Source of the DNA: Amycolatopsis mediterranei
Lineage (GTDB): Bacteria > Actinomycetota > Actinomycetes > Mycobacteriales > Pseudonocardiaceae
DNA length: 64,000 nucleotides
Reading direction: 5' to 3'
NCBI RefSeq assembly: GCF_026017845.1
Contig: NZ_CP100416.1
Coordinates: 714,303-778,302, forward strand
Program-made: the position numbers and the translations under genes
Shown here: one piece after another, positions 36,291 to 44,596 of the stretch
How the letters are laid out: every line of letters begins with the position of its first letter
Numbering within the stretch: the first letter of the stretch is position 1
Notes under the pieces: model-generated
Database searches by the model: none
Told to the model about the DNA's origin: nothing
The model's input: the letters and a program-made list of their open reading frames with translations, nothing else

Positions 36291-37984
36291 GCTGTCCCTC
36301 CGATCGGCAAAGTCGCGGCGAACGCGGAGACCTGCAAGCCGCGCAGCGGTGTCAGGTCCACGCCCAGCCGCTCGGCCAGCCCCTGCAGCCGCTGGTCGGC
36401 GGCGTCGAGCTCACGCGGGTTGCGCGCGCTCAACCGGACCACGCCGCGCAGCCCGATCTTGCCCTCGTCGGACGCCGGGGAAATCGACATCGCGAGCGTT
36501 GCCGACAGCGCACGGACGCTCGTCAGCGCGTTCAGGCTGTTGGTGACCTTGCCCTTCGGCCAGCCGGTGATGGCGTAGCTCGCGTGGCCGATCCCGGCCG
36601 CGGTCACGCCGGACCAGCGTTCCTGCATCGTCACCTTGGTGGGCGAGCCCGCCACCGACGTCAGCTCCGCGGCGGAAATGCCCGCCCGCAGCAGTTCGTC
36701 CGGGTCGAGCGGCCGGGTCGGCACGCCCTGGGACTCCAGCGCGTTGCGCACCCGCGACAGCGCCCCGATCAGCGCGCGGTGGGCGCCGACGACGCCGCCG
36801 CCACGCTCGCGGATCGCCGCCGGGCACCGCCGCGGGTCGAGCCGGATCGCCACCCACGTCGTGCGCCGGGCCGCCGCGGGCAGCGGCCCCAGCACCTCCA
36901 TGTAGGAGCTCAGCGCCGGCGAGTCCGACGGCAGCGCCGCGCTGCCCGGGTAGCAGTGCCAGATCATCTGGATCGAGTCGAGGACCACGCCGCGGTCTTC
37001 GAGGCAGGGCGCCAGCGCCGACAGCGGCAGGCTCGGCGCGCCGTCGGCCTGGGTGATCAACGCCGGCGCCGGCTCGACGAGCAGCACCGCCGTCCACGTG
37101 CCGTCGTTCCAGGCGAGGCCGACCTGCTGGCGCTCGTGGTCGACGCCGTGCGCGACGACGAGGTCCGGCACGGCGATGCGGAGCAGGTTCACGCGGGCGT
37201 CGTCGGGGCCGGTGACCGTGGTCTCTTCGGCGGTCATGGCTTCGACGGTGCTCGGCGGCAGCGGGTCCGCGACCCGGTCGTGCGAGCGGAAGGTGTAGCG
37301 CAGCGTCAGGCCGACCCACTGGGTGAACCAGCGGCCGCGCCAGCGCAGCAGCGCGACGATGAGGGCGAAGCCGGCGATGCCGATGCCGACGTACTTGAGC
37401 GACATGTCGATCGCGAGCAGGACCAGGCCGATCGCGAGGCCGACTTCGAGCACGACCAGGTTGGCCACGGGCAGCGGGCCGAGGGTGACGCCGGCGGAGC
37501 GCCGCCGCGCGGGCGGAGCCACCCGGGCCGGGCCGGGCGGGGGAGTGGCGGAACCGCTGTCGTCGGGCCCTTGAGGGCCGCCGGGGCCACCACCGGGACC
37601 GCCCGGGCCACCGCCGCCAGGACCGCCGGGACCGCCGCCTCCGGGGCCGCCAGGGCCACCGGGACCACCCGGGCCACCGGGACCGCCGCCTCCGGGACCA
37701 CCCGGGCCGCCCGGACGTCCTCCAGGCCCACCCGGACCGGGACCGGGACCGGGACCGGGACCGCCGGGACCGCGCGGGGGCATGCCGGGTCCGCCGGGAC
37801 CGCCACCGGGTCCGCCGGGCACACCGCCGGGAAGGCCACCGGGTCCGCCAGGGCCACCGGGAACGCCACCCGGACCGCCGGGACCACCGGGTCTGCCGGG
37901 ACGCGGCGGCGGGCCCGGCGGACGGCCACCGGGCGGCGGGGGCCCGGGCGGGCCAGGCGGACGTGGAGGAGTGGTGACGGACAT
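36287..37984 (-). CDS. eccE: Type VII secretion protein EccE
   Basis: A 565-residue protein. Residues 1-140 are almost entirely Pro/Gly with Arg interspersed, collagen-like repeats (GGPGGPGG), then two transmembrane helices at about 175-220 (VANLVVLEVGLAIGLVLLAI and IGIAGFALIVALL), then a large soluble domain. That plan and position match EccE, the peripheral subunit of the ESX membrane complex. The start at 37984 (SVTTPPRPPG) has a GGAAGAG site; upstream in-frame sequence is rejected. The eccE of Mycobacterium tuberculosis ESX-4 is missing, so its presence here is notable. It is divergent from eccB. Confidence 0.8.
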   Translation of the reverse strand: MSVTTPPRPPGPPGPPPPGGRPPGPPPRPGRPGGPGGPGGVPGGPGGPGGLPGGVPGGPGGGPGGPGMPPRGPGGPGPGPGPGPGGPGGRPGGPGGPGGGGPGGPGGPGGPGGPGGGGPGGPGGGGPGGPGGGPGGPQGPDDSGSATPPPGPARVAPPARRRSAGVTLGPLPVANLVVLEVGLAIGLVLLAIDMSLKYVGIGIAGFALIVALLRWRGRWFTQWVGLTLRYTFRSHDRVADPLPPSTVEAMTAEETTVTGPDDARVNLLRIAVPDLVVAHGVDHERQQVGLAWNDGTWTAVLLVEPAPALITQADGAPSLPLSALAPCLEDRGVVLDSIQMIWHCYPGSAALPSDSPALSSYMEVLGPLPAAARRTTWVAIRLDPRRCPAAIRERGGGVVGAHRALIGALSRVRNALESQGVPTRPLDPDELLRAGISAAELTSVAGSPTKVTMQERWSGVTAAGIGHASYAITGWPKGKVTNSLNALTSVRALSATLAMSISPASDEGKIGLRGVVRLSARNPRELDAADQRLQGLAERLGVDLTPLRGLQVSAFAATLPIGGTA

Positions 37985-38045
37985 CCGCGCTTTCTCTTCC
38001 CCTCGTGCTTGCTGCGTACCCGGAAGCCGGGTCCCGGGGAGCCCG

Positions 38046-38051
38046 ACCCTA
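38046..38051 (-). promoter_or_regulatory. Candidate -10 box of eccE
   Basis: On the minus strand TAGGGT fits TANNNT, about 60 bases upstream of the eccE start. Confidence 0.35.
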
Positions 38052-38095
38052 GCTGGAGTTGGTAGAAACCCCACACCAGACGGTCCCCGTACGGC

Positions 38096-38101
38096 TATCC
38101 T
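38096..38101 (+). promoter_or_regulatory. Candidate -10 box of eccB
   Basis: TATCCT, a good -10 box, lies about 40 bases before the eccB ATG. With the box at 38046 it makes a divergent promoter region for eccE and eccB. Confidence 0.4.
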
Positions 38102-38140
38102 GCGGAACCGTACCGCGACGGGGAGAGCTGTAGGTCGAGA

Positions 38141-39778
38141 ATGCCATCAACACCGACGACTAAGTCTCAGGTCCAGGCGTATCAGTTCGTCCTACGGCGG
38201 ATGCAGTCGGCGCTGGTCCGGCGGGACGCCGTGATGCTGCACGACCCGATGCGCACCCACACGCGGGCCACGATCGTCGGGGTCGTGCTGGGCGCGCTCG
38301 GCATGATCGTGTTCGTCGTCTGGGGCCTGCTCAGCCCGGCGCCTTCGGTGCCCGAGGCCGGGAACATCGTGATCGGCGAGCAGTCCGGCACGGTCTACGT
38401 GGTGACGGGCAACCCGAAGAAGCTGATCCCGACGTTCAACCTCGCGTCGGCGCGGCTACTTCTGCTGGCCCAGCAGAAGTCGTCCGCTGCGGGCGCGGCC
38501 GCCGGCGGCGCGGCCGCTACCCCGGCCCCCGCCGCGGCGAGCCCGGCGAGTGTGAAGAATCCCACGGTCGTTTCCGACGAGCAGCTGAAGGACATTCCGC
38601 GCGAGAAACTGACCGGAATTCCGGACGGTCCGCAGCTGATCCCGACCGATTCCCAGCGGATTTCCCCCAATTGGGCCGTCTGCGACCAGGTTCAGCTGGA
38701 TCCGTCGCTGCCGAACCCCGACACCGGCCGGACCAACACCTACGTCTTCGGCGGCATCGCGCCGAGCGGCCTGGGCACCGAGCTGCGCGAAAACGAGGCG
38801 CTGCTGGCGAAGGCGGACAACGGGAAGACCTACCTCGTCTACCGGCTGCCGAGCTCCCGGAACCGGCCGAACGCGAACACCGTGCGCGCCGAGATCGACG
38901 TCGACAACCCGAATGACGCGGTCCGGACGGCGCTGCAGCTGCCGCCGTCGCCGCGGAAGATCACGCAGGGGCTGCTCAACGCGATCCCCGAGGTCGCGAA
39001 GCTGACGCCGCCGAAGATCCAGAACGGCCAGGCCCCGGGGGACTTCGACGGCCTGACCGCGGGCGACGTCTTCGCCACGCAGCAGGCCGGCGAGACGACG
39101 CTGAACTACTGGGCGATCACCCGCAGCGGCATCCAGCGGGTCTCCAACGCCGTCGCCGACATCATCCGCGTCGCGAAGAACGGCAGCTCCGGCCGGATCC
39201 AGACGCTGGGCCTCGACAAGCTCGCCGGGGTGCACACCATGCAGCCCACCGACCCCGACTACATCCCGGTCGACGACTTCCCGCGCTCGGTGCCGACGGT
39301 CCTCGACGCGACGAAGAACTCGTCGGTCGCGTGCCTGGGCTGGTCGCTGGCGGGGTCCGGCCCCGACCAGGACGCGCACACCTCGGTGTACGTCGACACG
39401 CAGCTGCCCGGCCAGAAGACCGGCGGCGAAAAGTTCGTCCCGATGACGGTGACCACGCCGGGCCCGAACCGGGTGCCGCTCAACGGGTTCTACCTCAAGC
39501 CCGGGTTCGCCGCGGTCGTCCAGTCGGCCACCGGGAAGGCCAGCTTCGGCAAGGGCCAGATCCAGCTGATCTCCGACCGGGGTGTCCGCTACAGCGTCCC
39601 GGACGCCCAGACCGCGGACGCGATCGGCATGAACAACCGGCAGCCGGCGCCCGAGTCGATCATCGGGCTGCTGCCGACCGGGGCGTCGCTGAACACCCAG
39701 GACGTGCTGCGGCAGTTCGACGCGGTGCCGATCGACCCGAACGCCGGCGCGTACCCGACCCCGCAGCCGGGGAACTGA
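38141..39778 (+). CDS. eccB: Type VII secretion protein EccB
   Basis: A 545-residue single-pass protein of the ESX membrane core. The cytoplasmic start SQVQAYQFVLRRMQSALVRRD is the family signature, followed by one transmembrane helix at about 43-63. The rest is a large extracytoplasmic domain with repeats, with paired cysteines CDQVQL and VACLGWSLAG. EccB proteins make up the periplasmic part of the complex. Pro-rich C-terminal end. The ATG at 38141 follows GGGGAGAG. Confidence 0.95.
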   Translation: MPSTPTTKSQVQAYQFVLRRMQSALVRRDAVMLHDPMRTHTRATIVGVVLGALGMIVFVVWGLLSPAPSVPEAGNIVIGEQSGTVYVVTGNPKKLIPTFNLASARLLLLAQQKSSAAGAAAGGAAATPAPAAASPASVKNPTVVSDEQLKDIPREKLTGIPDGPQLIPTDSQRISPNWAVCDQVQLDPSLPNPDTGRTNTYVFGGIAPSGLGTELRENEALLAKADNGKTYLVYRLPSSRNRPNANTVRAEIDVDNPNDAVRTALQLPPSPRKITQGLLNAIPEVAKLTPPKIQNGQAPGDFDGLTAGDVFATQQAGETTLNYWAITRSGIQRVSNAVADIIRVAKNGSSGRIQTLGLDKLAGVHTMQPTDPDYIPVDDFPRSVPTVLDATKNSSVACLGWSLAGSGPDQDAHTSVYVDTQLPGQKTGGEKFVPMTVTTPGPNRVPLNGFYLKPGFAAVVQSATGKASFGKGQIQLISDRGVRYSVPDAQTADAIGMNNRQPAPESIIGLLPTGASLNTQDVLRQFDAVPIDPNAGAYPTPQPGN

Positions 39779-39842
39779 GCGGAACCGCCGGACCTCGGTG
39801 GGCGTCCCACGCTCGTAAGTCTTTTTCGTGAGCGGAGGTGCC

Positions 39843-40160
39843 GTGGCCGGCTTGAGGATGGACGGCGTCGTCGTCGCCCGGTACGCCGAAACGGCCGAGG
39901 GCGCCGCGGCCGACCTGGACGCGGCGGCGGCCGAGGTCGGCGGGGACGTCACCGCGGAGTCCTACGGGACGCTGGGCGCGCAGATCGGCCTCGCCGAGTC
40001 CTACGGGCGCGCCTCCGGGGCGTTGCGGCGGCAGCTGGCCGACGGCGCCGAGGCGCTGCGTTCGGCCGCGGAGGCGCTGCGGCAGGTGGCGATCCGCCAC
40101 GGCGGGCAGGACGCGGAAGCCGCGGAGCTGATCAAGCGGGCCGGAAGGCTCGACGGATGA
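39843..40160 (+). CDS. Small helical protein of the ESX locus
   Basis: A 105-residue Ala/Glu-rich all-helical protein, VAGLRMDGVVVARYAETAEG to IKRAGRLDG. Its size and helix-turn-helix pattern recall WXG100-like type VII substrates, but it has no W-x-G; the turn reads SYGTLGAQIG. The GTG at 39843 has GGAGG upstream; a GTG at 39828 is an alternative. Its stop overlaps the next start (ATGA). Probably a partner of the following protein, as Esx-type proteins often pair. Confidence 0.65.
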   Translation: MAGLRMDGVVVARYAETAEGAAADLDAAAAEVGGDVTAESYGTLGAQIGLAESYGRASGALRRQLADGAEALRSAAEALRQVAIRHGGQDAEAAELIKRAGRLDG

Positions 40161-41233
40161 GCGCCGGAAGCGACTCCCTGGCGGCTTCGGTGCCCGTGCC
40201 CGCGGGCGAGGACATCACCGCGGCGGCCGAGCCGTACCTGGCGTACCTCACGGAGCTGGCGCAGGAACTCGGCGTCATCGACCCCGTCGAGACGTACTTC
40301 CGCCCGCTGCTCGGCCGCTGGGCCGATCTCGGTGCCGAAGCGGATCGCCTGCGCCAGGCGGCTTCGGTCGCGGCGGAGGTTTCGGCGCGCCTGGACGACG
40401 AACTCGGCCGGCTCGACGCAGGCTGGGCGGGCCGGGACGCGGACTCGTTCGTCACCTACATCCGCGCGATCGGCGCGGCGGGCGGTGACCTCCACGAGGC
40501 GCTCGACATCCTGGCCGGCGCGCTGGACGAGATGGTGACGACCGTGCGGCACGTGGTCGTCGACCTCGTCGAGGTGCTGGTGGACGCGGCGGAGCTGACG
40601 TCGGAGACGATGCTGCTCCCGGCCGGCGGCCCCAAGCGGGCGCGGGCCCAGCTGGAGGAGACGCAGGAGTCGGCGAAGGCGCTGCACGAGACCGCGCGTG
40701 ACGTCATGGAGGCGTTCGACCGGCTGTGCGACGGCGTCGACGACCCGGACGCGGCGTCCCGCACCATCGAGATCCGGCACCGGTACCCGCCGGAGCGCTT
40801 CAAGCTGCACGACGACGCCCTGAACGAAGCGGGCGAGCAGGCCACGGACGCGGCTTCGTCGCCGTCGCCGGGCGATGAAGCCATGACACCCTCGTCGGCC
40901 GACGAGGTCCTGACGCCGTCTTCGGCCGCGGGGCAGGCGGAGGGACGGCACACCGGCGCGGGCACTCCCGACCCCGCCCAGCCCGCCGATGCCGCCGTCC
41001 CGCAGGCGCCGCCCGCGGAGCAGGACCACAGCGCGTCGGGCGGGGTCCCGATGATGCCGATGATGGGGTTCGGGGCGTTCGGCTCGGGCGGCCAGGTTCG
41101 CCGCCCGTCGAAGACCCGCCCCGCCACGACGTCGTCCGACCTGCTGGGCGAGCCCGGCCTGGTCGCACCCCCGGTGATCGGCGAGGACGAAACCCCGCAG
41201 CAGAAGAAACCGACGGCCCCGCCCGCGACGTGA
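40157..41233 (+). CDS. WXG100/PPE-like type VII substrate candidate
   Basis: A 358-residue protein. The first 190 residues are helical, with a W-A-G turn at residues 90-92 (LDAGWAGRDADSF) between long helices, and further heptad-like segments. From about 240 the sequence is Pro/Ala/Ser/Glu-rich and probably disordered, with a Met/Gly/Phe patch (GGVPMMPMMGFGAFGSGG). This matches long Esx or EspB-like secreted proteins of ESX loci. It overlaps the previous gene by ATGA and ends 10 bases from the convergent mycP. Function unknown. Confidence 0.65.
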   Translation: MSAGSDSLAASVPVPAGEDITAAAEPYLAYLTELAQELGVIDPVETYFRPLLGRWADLGAEADRLRQAASVAAEVSARLDDELGRLDAGWAGRDADSFVTYIRAIGAAGGDLHEALDILAGALDEMVTTVRHVVVDLVEVLVDAAELTSETMLLPAGGPKRARAQLEETQESAKALHETARDVMEAFDRLCDGVDDPDAASRTIEIRHRYPPERFKLHDDALNEAGEQATDAASSPSPGDEAMTPSSADEVLTPSSAAGQAEGRHTGAGTPDPAQPADAAVPQAPPAEQDHSASGGVPMMPMMGFGAFGSGGQVRRPSKTRPATTSSDLLGEPGLVAPPVIGEDETPQQKKPTAPPAT

Positions 41234-41242
41234 CCTCGGGGG

Positions 41243-42853
41243 TCAGCGGCGGGAGGTCTCGGTTTCGGCCGGGCGGTTGCGGCGGATCGTGTGCATCACG
41301 AACAACGTGATCAGCAGGGCGAGCACGCCGCCCGCCGTGCCGGCCAGCGCCACGATCATCGGCGTCGAGTTGTGGTCGTTCGCCGGGGGGAGCTGGGCCA
41401 TCTGCGGGGGCGGGATGGGTGCCTGGTTCCCGACCTCCGACGGCAGCACCTGCGTCAGCGCCGCCACCGGGTCGATCACGCCGTAGCCGACGAAGTTGTC
41501 GCGGCCGCCCGGGGCCGCCGGGTGCTGGGCCGTCTCCTTGATCCGGTTGACGATGCCCTTGGCGGTGAGCTTCGGGTACATCGCCTTGACCAGCGCCGCC
41601 AGGCCCGCCACGTACGGAGACGCGAAGCTGGTGCCCTGGATTTCGCTGGCCTTGTCGCCGTTCTCGAACGTCAGGTTCGCCAAGCTTCCGGACCCCTCGG
41701 CGGGGTCGAGCGAGACGATCTTCGTGCCGGGGGCCGCGACGCCGACCCACGGGCCGTGCACGCTGAACGGCGCCACGCTGCCGAACTCGTCGATCGCCCC
41801 GACCGACAGCACGTCGTCGGCGAACCACGGCGGCGTCACGATCGTCTTCGGCTTCCGCGCGTCCGGCTGGTCGTTCTGGGGGCAGGTGTCGGTCGCGTTG
41901 CCGGCGGCGGCGACGATCACGATGCCGGCGTCCGCCGCGAACCGCACGGCCGCCTGGACCTGCTGCTCGCCTTCGGTGATCGACCCGCTGGCCGGGCGGC
42001 AGTTGTCGACCGACATGTTGATGACGTCGGCCTCGTGCCGCTCGGCGATGCCGTGGATGATCTCGGCCAGCGTCCTCAGCGTGCCCGCGGTGCCGGCCTT
42101 TTCCAGCTGCCGCCCGCCGTTGGACTGCCCGGGCGACGTCCCGTCGCCTTCGGCGGTGCCGCCGCCACCGCCCGGCGGCAGTTCCGTGCTCGACCCGGAC
42201 GGCGGGTTGGTGCTCGACGACGGCGGCGTGCTCGAGTTGGCGGTCGAGTTCTGCTTGGCGGGCTCGTAGTTTTCGCTGAGCTGGCGGTAGGACACGATCG
42301 TCGCGTCCGGCGCGACGCCGACGAACCCGACCTCGGGGTTGTCCGGCTTCGCCCCGATGATCCCGGCGACCTCGGTGCCGTGGCCGTCGCAGTCCTCGAG
42401 CCCCGGTGGCTGGTTCTTCGTCGGCGTGGCCACGTAGTCGCCGCCGGACTTGAGCCGGTCCTGGAACCACGGGTGCTTCGTCACGCCGGTGTCGATCACC
42501 GCGACGCGGACGCCGCCGCCGGCGCTGCCCCTGACCGCCTTGACGATCTCCTGCGCCTTGGAGATCTGCAGGTACTCCTGGCCCCACGGCCGGTTCTTGA
42601 TCTGGATGTCCTGGCCGAGGGTGCTGCGCTGCACGCAGCCCTTCGTTTGCGTGTACGTCTTGTCGGGCTGGCGCGTGTCGGGGATCAGCTTGTCCATGTC
42701 GACCGGCGGCGGCGTCCCGAAGTAGCCGTCGGCCGGTGCGGCCTGCGCCCACGCCGGCACCGCGAGCGTCAGCGGCGACAGGAGGCCGATCGTGCCGGCC
42801 AGCAGGGCCGTCGCGGTCCTTCGAGTGGCGCCGGGACGCCGTGCTGCTGCCAT
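41243..42853 (-). CDS. mycP: Mycosin, type VII-associated subtilisin-like serine protease
   Basis: A 536-residue secreted and membrane-anchored protease. Order: signal peptide at 1-39 ending near WAQA; S8 domain with catalytic Asp121 (AVIDTGV), His158 (CDGHGTEVAG), oxyanion Asn319 (AAAGNA) and Ser409 (IQGTSFASPY); a Pro/Ser/Gly-rich insert at about 200-245; a Pro-rich segment, then a C-terminal transmembrane helix near 503-523 and a basic tail. Mycosins are needed for ESX stability and substrate processing. The ATG at 42853 is chosen; a GTG at 42877 overlapping the eccD stop would add eight residues and would fit coupled translation. Confidence 0.95.
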   Translation of the reverse strand: MAAARRPGATRRTATALLAGTIGLLSPLTLAVPAWAQAAPADGYFGTPPPVDMDKLIPDTRQPDKTYTQTKGCVQRSTLGQDIQIKNRPWGQEYLQISKAQEIVKAVRGSAGGGVRVAVIDTGVTKHPWFQDRLKSGGDYVATPTKNQPPGLEDCDGHGTEVAGIIGAKPDNPEVGFVGVAPDATIVSYRQLSENYEPAKQNSTANSSTPPSSSTNPPSGSSTELPPGGGGGTAEGDGTSPGQSNGGRQLEKAGTAGTLRTLAEIIHGIAERHEADVINMSVDNCRPASGSITEGEQQVQAAVRFAADAGIVIVAAAGNATDTCPQNDQPDARKPKTIVTPPWFADDVLSVGAIDEFGSVAPFSVHGPWVGVAAPGTKIVSLDPAEGSGSLANLTFENGDKASEIQGTSFASPYVAGLAALVKAMYPKLTAKGIVNRIKETAQHPAAPGGRDNFVGYGVIDPVAALTQVLPSEVGNQAPIPPPQMAQLPPANDHNSTPMIVALAGTAGGVLALLITLFVMHTIRRNRPAETETSRR

Positions 42854-42873
42854 CGGAGATTCACCCGATCCGG

Positions 42874-44268
42874 TCACTTGAAGTTCAGGTGCCGCAGGGT
42901 GGTGTAGAGGTCCATCACACCCAGGGCGAGGGGCAGCACGGAGGCGATGCAGATCGCTTCGATGATCTCCACCGTGCGCCGCAGCGGCGGCGAGAACCGC
43001 TGGTTCGGGAAGATCACGCCGACGACGAGCGCGCCCGCGGCGAGCAGGATCAGCACGCCGAAGACGTAGAGCAGGCGGTTCTGGGCGCTCGCCGAGATCA
43101 GCCAGCCGACGGCGATCCCGGTGGCCGAGACCAGGCCGGTGGTGAGCAGGGCGATCGCCTGGCTGCCGTTGGCGTACGCGCGGGCGCGCAGCAGCAGGAC
43201 GAGCGTCGCGACGACGCCGAGGATGATCCCGAACGTCCCGGGCGCGCTCGCGGCGATGATCGCCGAGACGGCCACCGTGGCGCCGCAGCCGACCATCAGG
43301 CCGGTCATGTAGTTGTGCGCGATCGCCGTGCGGCGCTCGATCGCCCGGTAGTCGGGGAAGCCGGAGTCTTCCTTCAGCTCTTCGGCGTTGCTCGGGACGT
43401 GCGGCAGCGGCAGCTTCGCGAGCCAGATCGTGGCGCGGGGCAGGATCGAGATGCAGGCGAGGGCGACCGCGACGGTGCCGGCCGCGATCCCGGCCGCCGG
43501 GTGCGCGACGAGCGTGCCGAACAGGAAGGCCAGCGCGCCGAAGGTGCCCGCGGTGGCCGCGGCGATGAACGTGGTGATGCCGGCGCCGATGACCATGATG
43601 CAGACCGAGGCGACGATGATCACCAGGACCGCGCCGAGCAGCAGGTTCGCCCGCAGGGACAGCCCGGGCACGATGTAGAAGCCGCTGACGAACGCCAGCG
43701 GGAGGCCACCCGCCGCGGCGATCAGCACGCCGGTCGGCTCCGCCTGGTAGCCCTTGGCGAGCGTGGCGCCGATCGCGACGCAGGCGACCGCGCCGATCCC
43801 GCCGGCGATGGCCGCGCCCAGCGCGCTCCCGCCGTAGAACGAGCCGCTCATGAACAGCGCGACGGCGGCGGCGAACAGCGCCAGCCCGCCCGCGACGTGC
43901 CCGAACCGGTTCGCGGTCTCCTTCGTCCACGGCCGGAAGCTGTCCGGGGACGACTCGGCGATGGCGTCGACGACGTCGTCGTACAGCGGTGGCGGCGGGT
44001 TTTCGTTGCGCTTGCGCAGCTGGAGCAGTTCGCCGTCGACCACGCCGAGCGAGGCGAGGGTGCGGCTCGGATCGAGCGGCGCGTCCCCGAGCTTGGCCAG
44101 CGCCCAGCCGCCGTGGCGGGCACCCCCGTCGGGCGCGGTCTCCTTGGCCATGTCCAGCAGCATCGGCAGCAGATCGGCCACCGCGACGTCGGCGGGCAGC
44201 GCCACGTCGATCCGGGTGGACGGCGCGACGACCGTCACCCTGCTGAATACTGTCGTGCCCGTAGCCAC
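42874..44268 (-). CDS. eccD: Type VII secretion protein EccD
   Basis: A 464-residue integral membrane protein. Residues 1-95 are a ubiquitin-like domain (VFSRVTVVAPSTRIDVALPA...), then a linker with NPPPPLYDDVVDAI, then eleven transmembrane helices. EccD forms the pore-lining membrane vestibule of ESX. The GTG at 44268 is preferred; about 65 further in-frame residues upstream are low-complexity. A good -10 box (44313-44308) lies upstream. Followed by mycP with overlap of stop and possible start. Confidence 0.92.
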   Translation of the reverse strand: MATGTTVFSRVTVVAPSTRIDVALPADVAVADLLPMLLDMAKETAPDGGARHGGWALAKLGDAPLDPSRTLASLGVVDGELLQLRKRNENPPPPLYDDVVDAIAESSPDSFRPWTKETANRFGHVAGGLALFAAAVALFMSGSFYGGSALGAAIAGGIGAVACVAIGATLAKGYQAEPTGVLIAAAGGLPLAFVSGFYIVPGLSLRANLLLGAVLVIIVASVCIMVIGAGITTFIAAATAGTFGALAFLFGTLVAHPAAGIAAGTVAVALACISILPRATIWLAKLPLPHVPSNAEELKEDSGFPDYRAIERRTAIAHNYMTGLMVGCGATVAVSAIIAASAPGTFGIILGVVATLVLLLRARAYANGSQAIALLTTGLVSATGIAVGWLISASAQNRLLYVFGVLILLAAGALVVGVIFPNQRFSPPLRRTVEIIEAICIASVLPLALGVMDLYTTLRHLNFK

Positions 44269-44596
44269 TGCACTGCCCCCGCTCGGTCGATACTGCTCCC
44301 GGGGGAACTTATACCGAACCCCGGCATGGGCATCATCGAACGTCCGAAATTCACCGGCAGCCGCAGCTCCTGGCCTGGGCCGCCCGGGCTGCACCGGCCG
44401 CCGACCGCAGCTCGCGGTGCCGACGACGGGATTACTGTCGGTGCTGCGCCGTACACTCGTCAAGCGAGGTCAGGACCGGTTCACGAGGGCGTTACGGCAT
44501 CCGCCGGAATTCCACCGCGGCGTTCGATAGGTTGTTCCGCGCACCTTGCGCACTAAACGGTGGCCGCCATCGTCGAGTTTGAAGAGGGGTCCTTCG
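44269..44596. other. Divergent intergenic region, eccD/eccC
   Basis: No gene seen. It holds the eccD -10 box and, for eccC, TAGGTT at 44528-44533 as a possible -10. GAAGAGGGG before the ATG at 44597 is the eccC ribosome binding site. Confidence 0.5.
44308..44313 (-). promoter_or_regulatory. Candidate -10 box of eccD
   Basis: On the minus strand TATAAG, close to the TATAAT consensus, about 40 bases before the eccD start. ATGATG lies 17 bases upstream as a partial -35. Confidence 0.45.

Noticed and set aside
37560..37984. Possible CRISPR or mini-satellite array from the repeated GGxCCx pattern
   Set aside because: The repeats are in-frame Pro/Gly codons of eccE, without spacers.
36266..38065. 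A 599-residue plus-strand frame with long Gly/Thr/Ala repeats
   Set aside because: Antisense of eccE; the repeats are the complement of the Pro/Gly tract.
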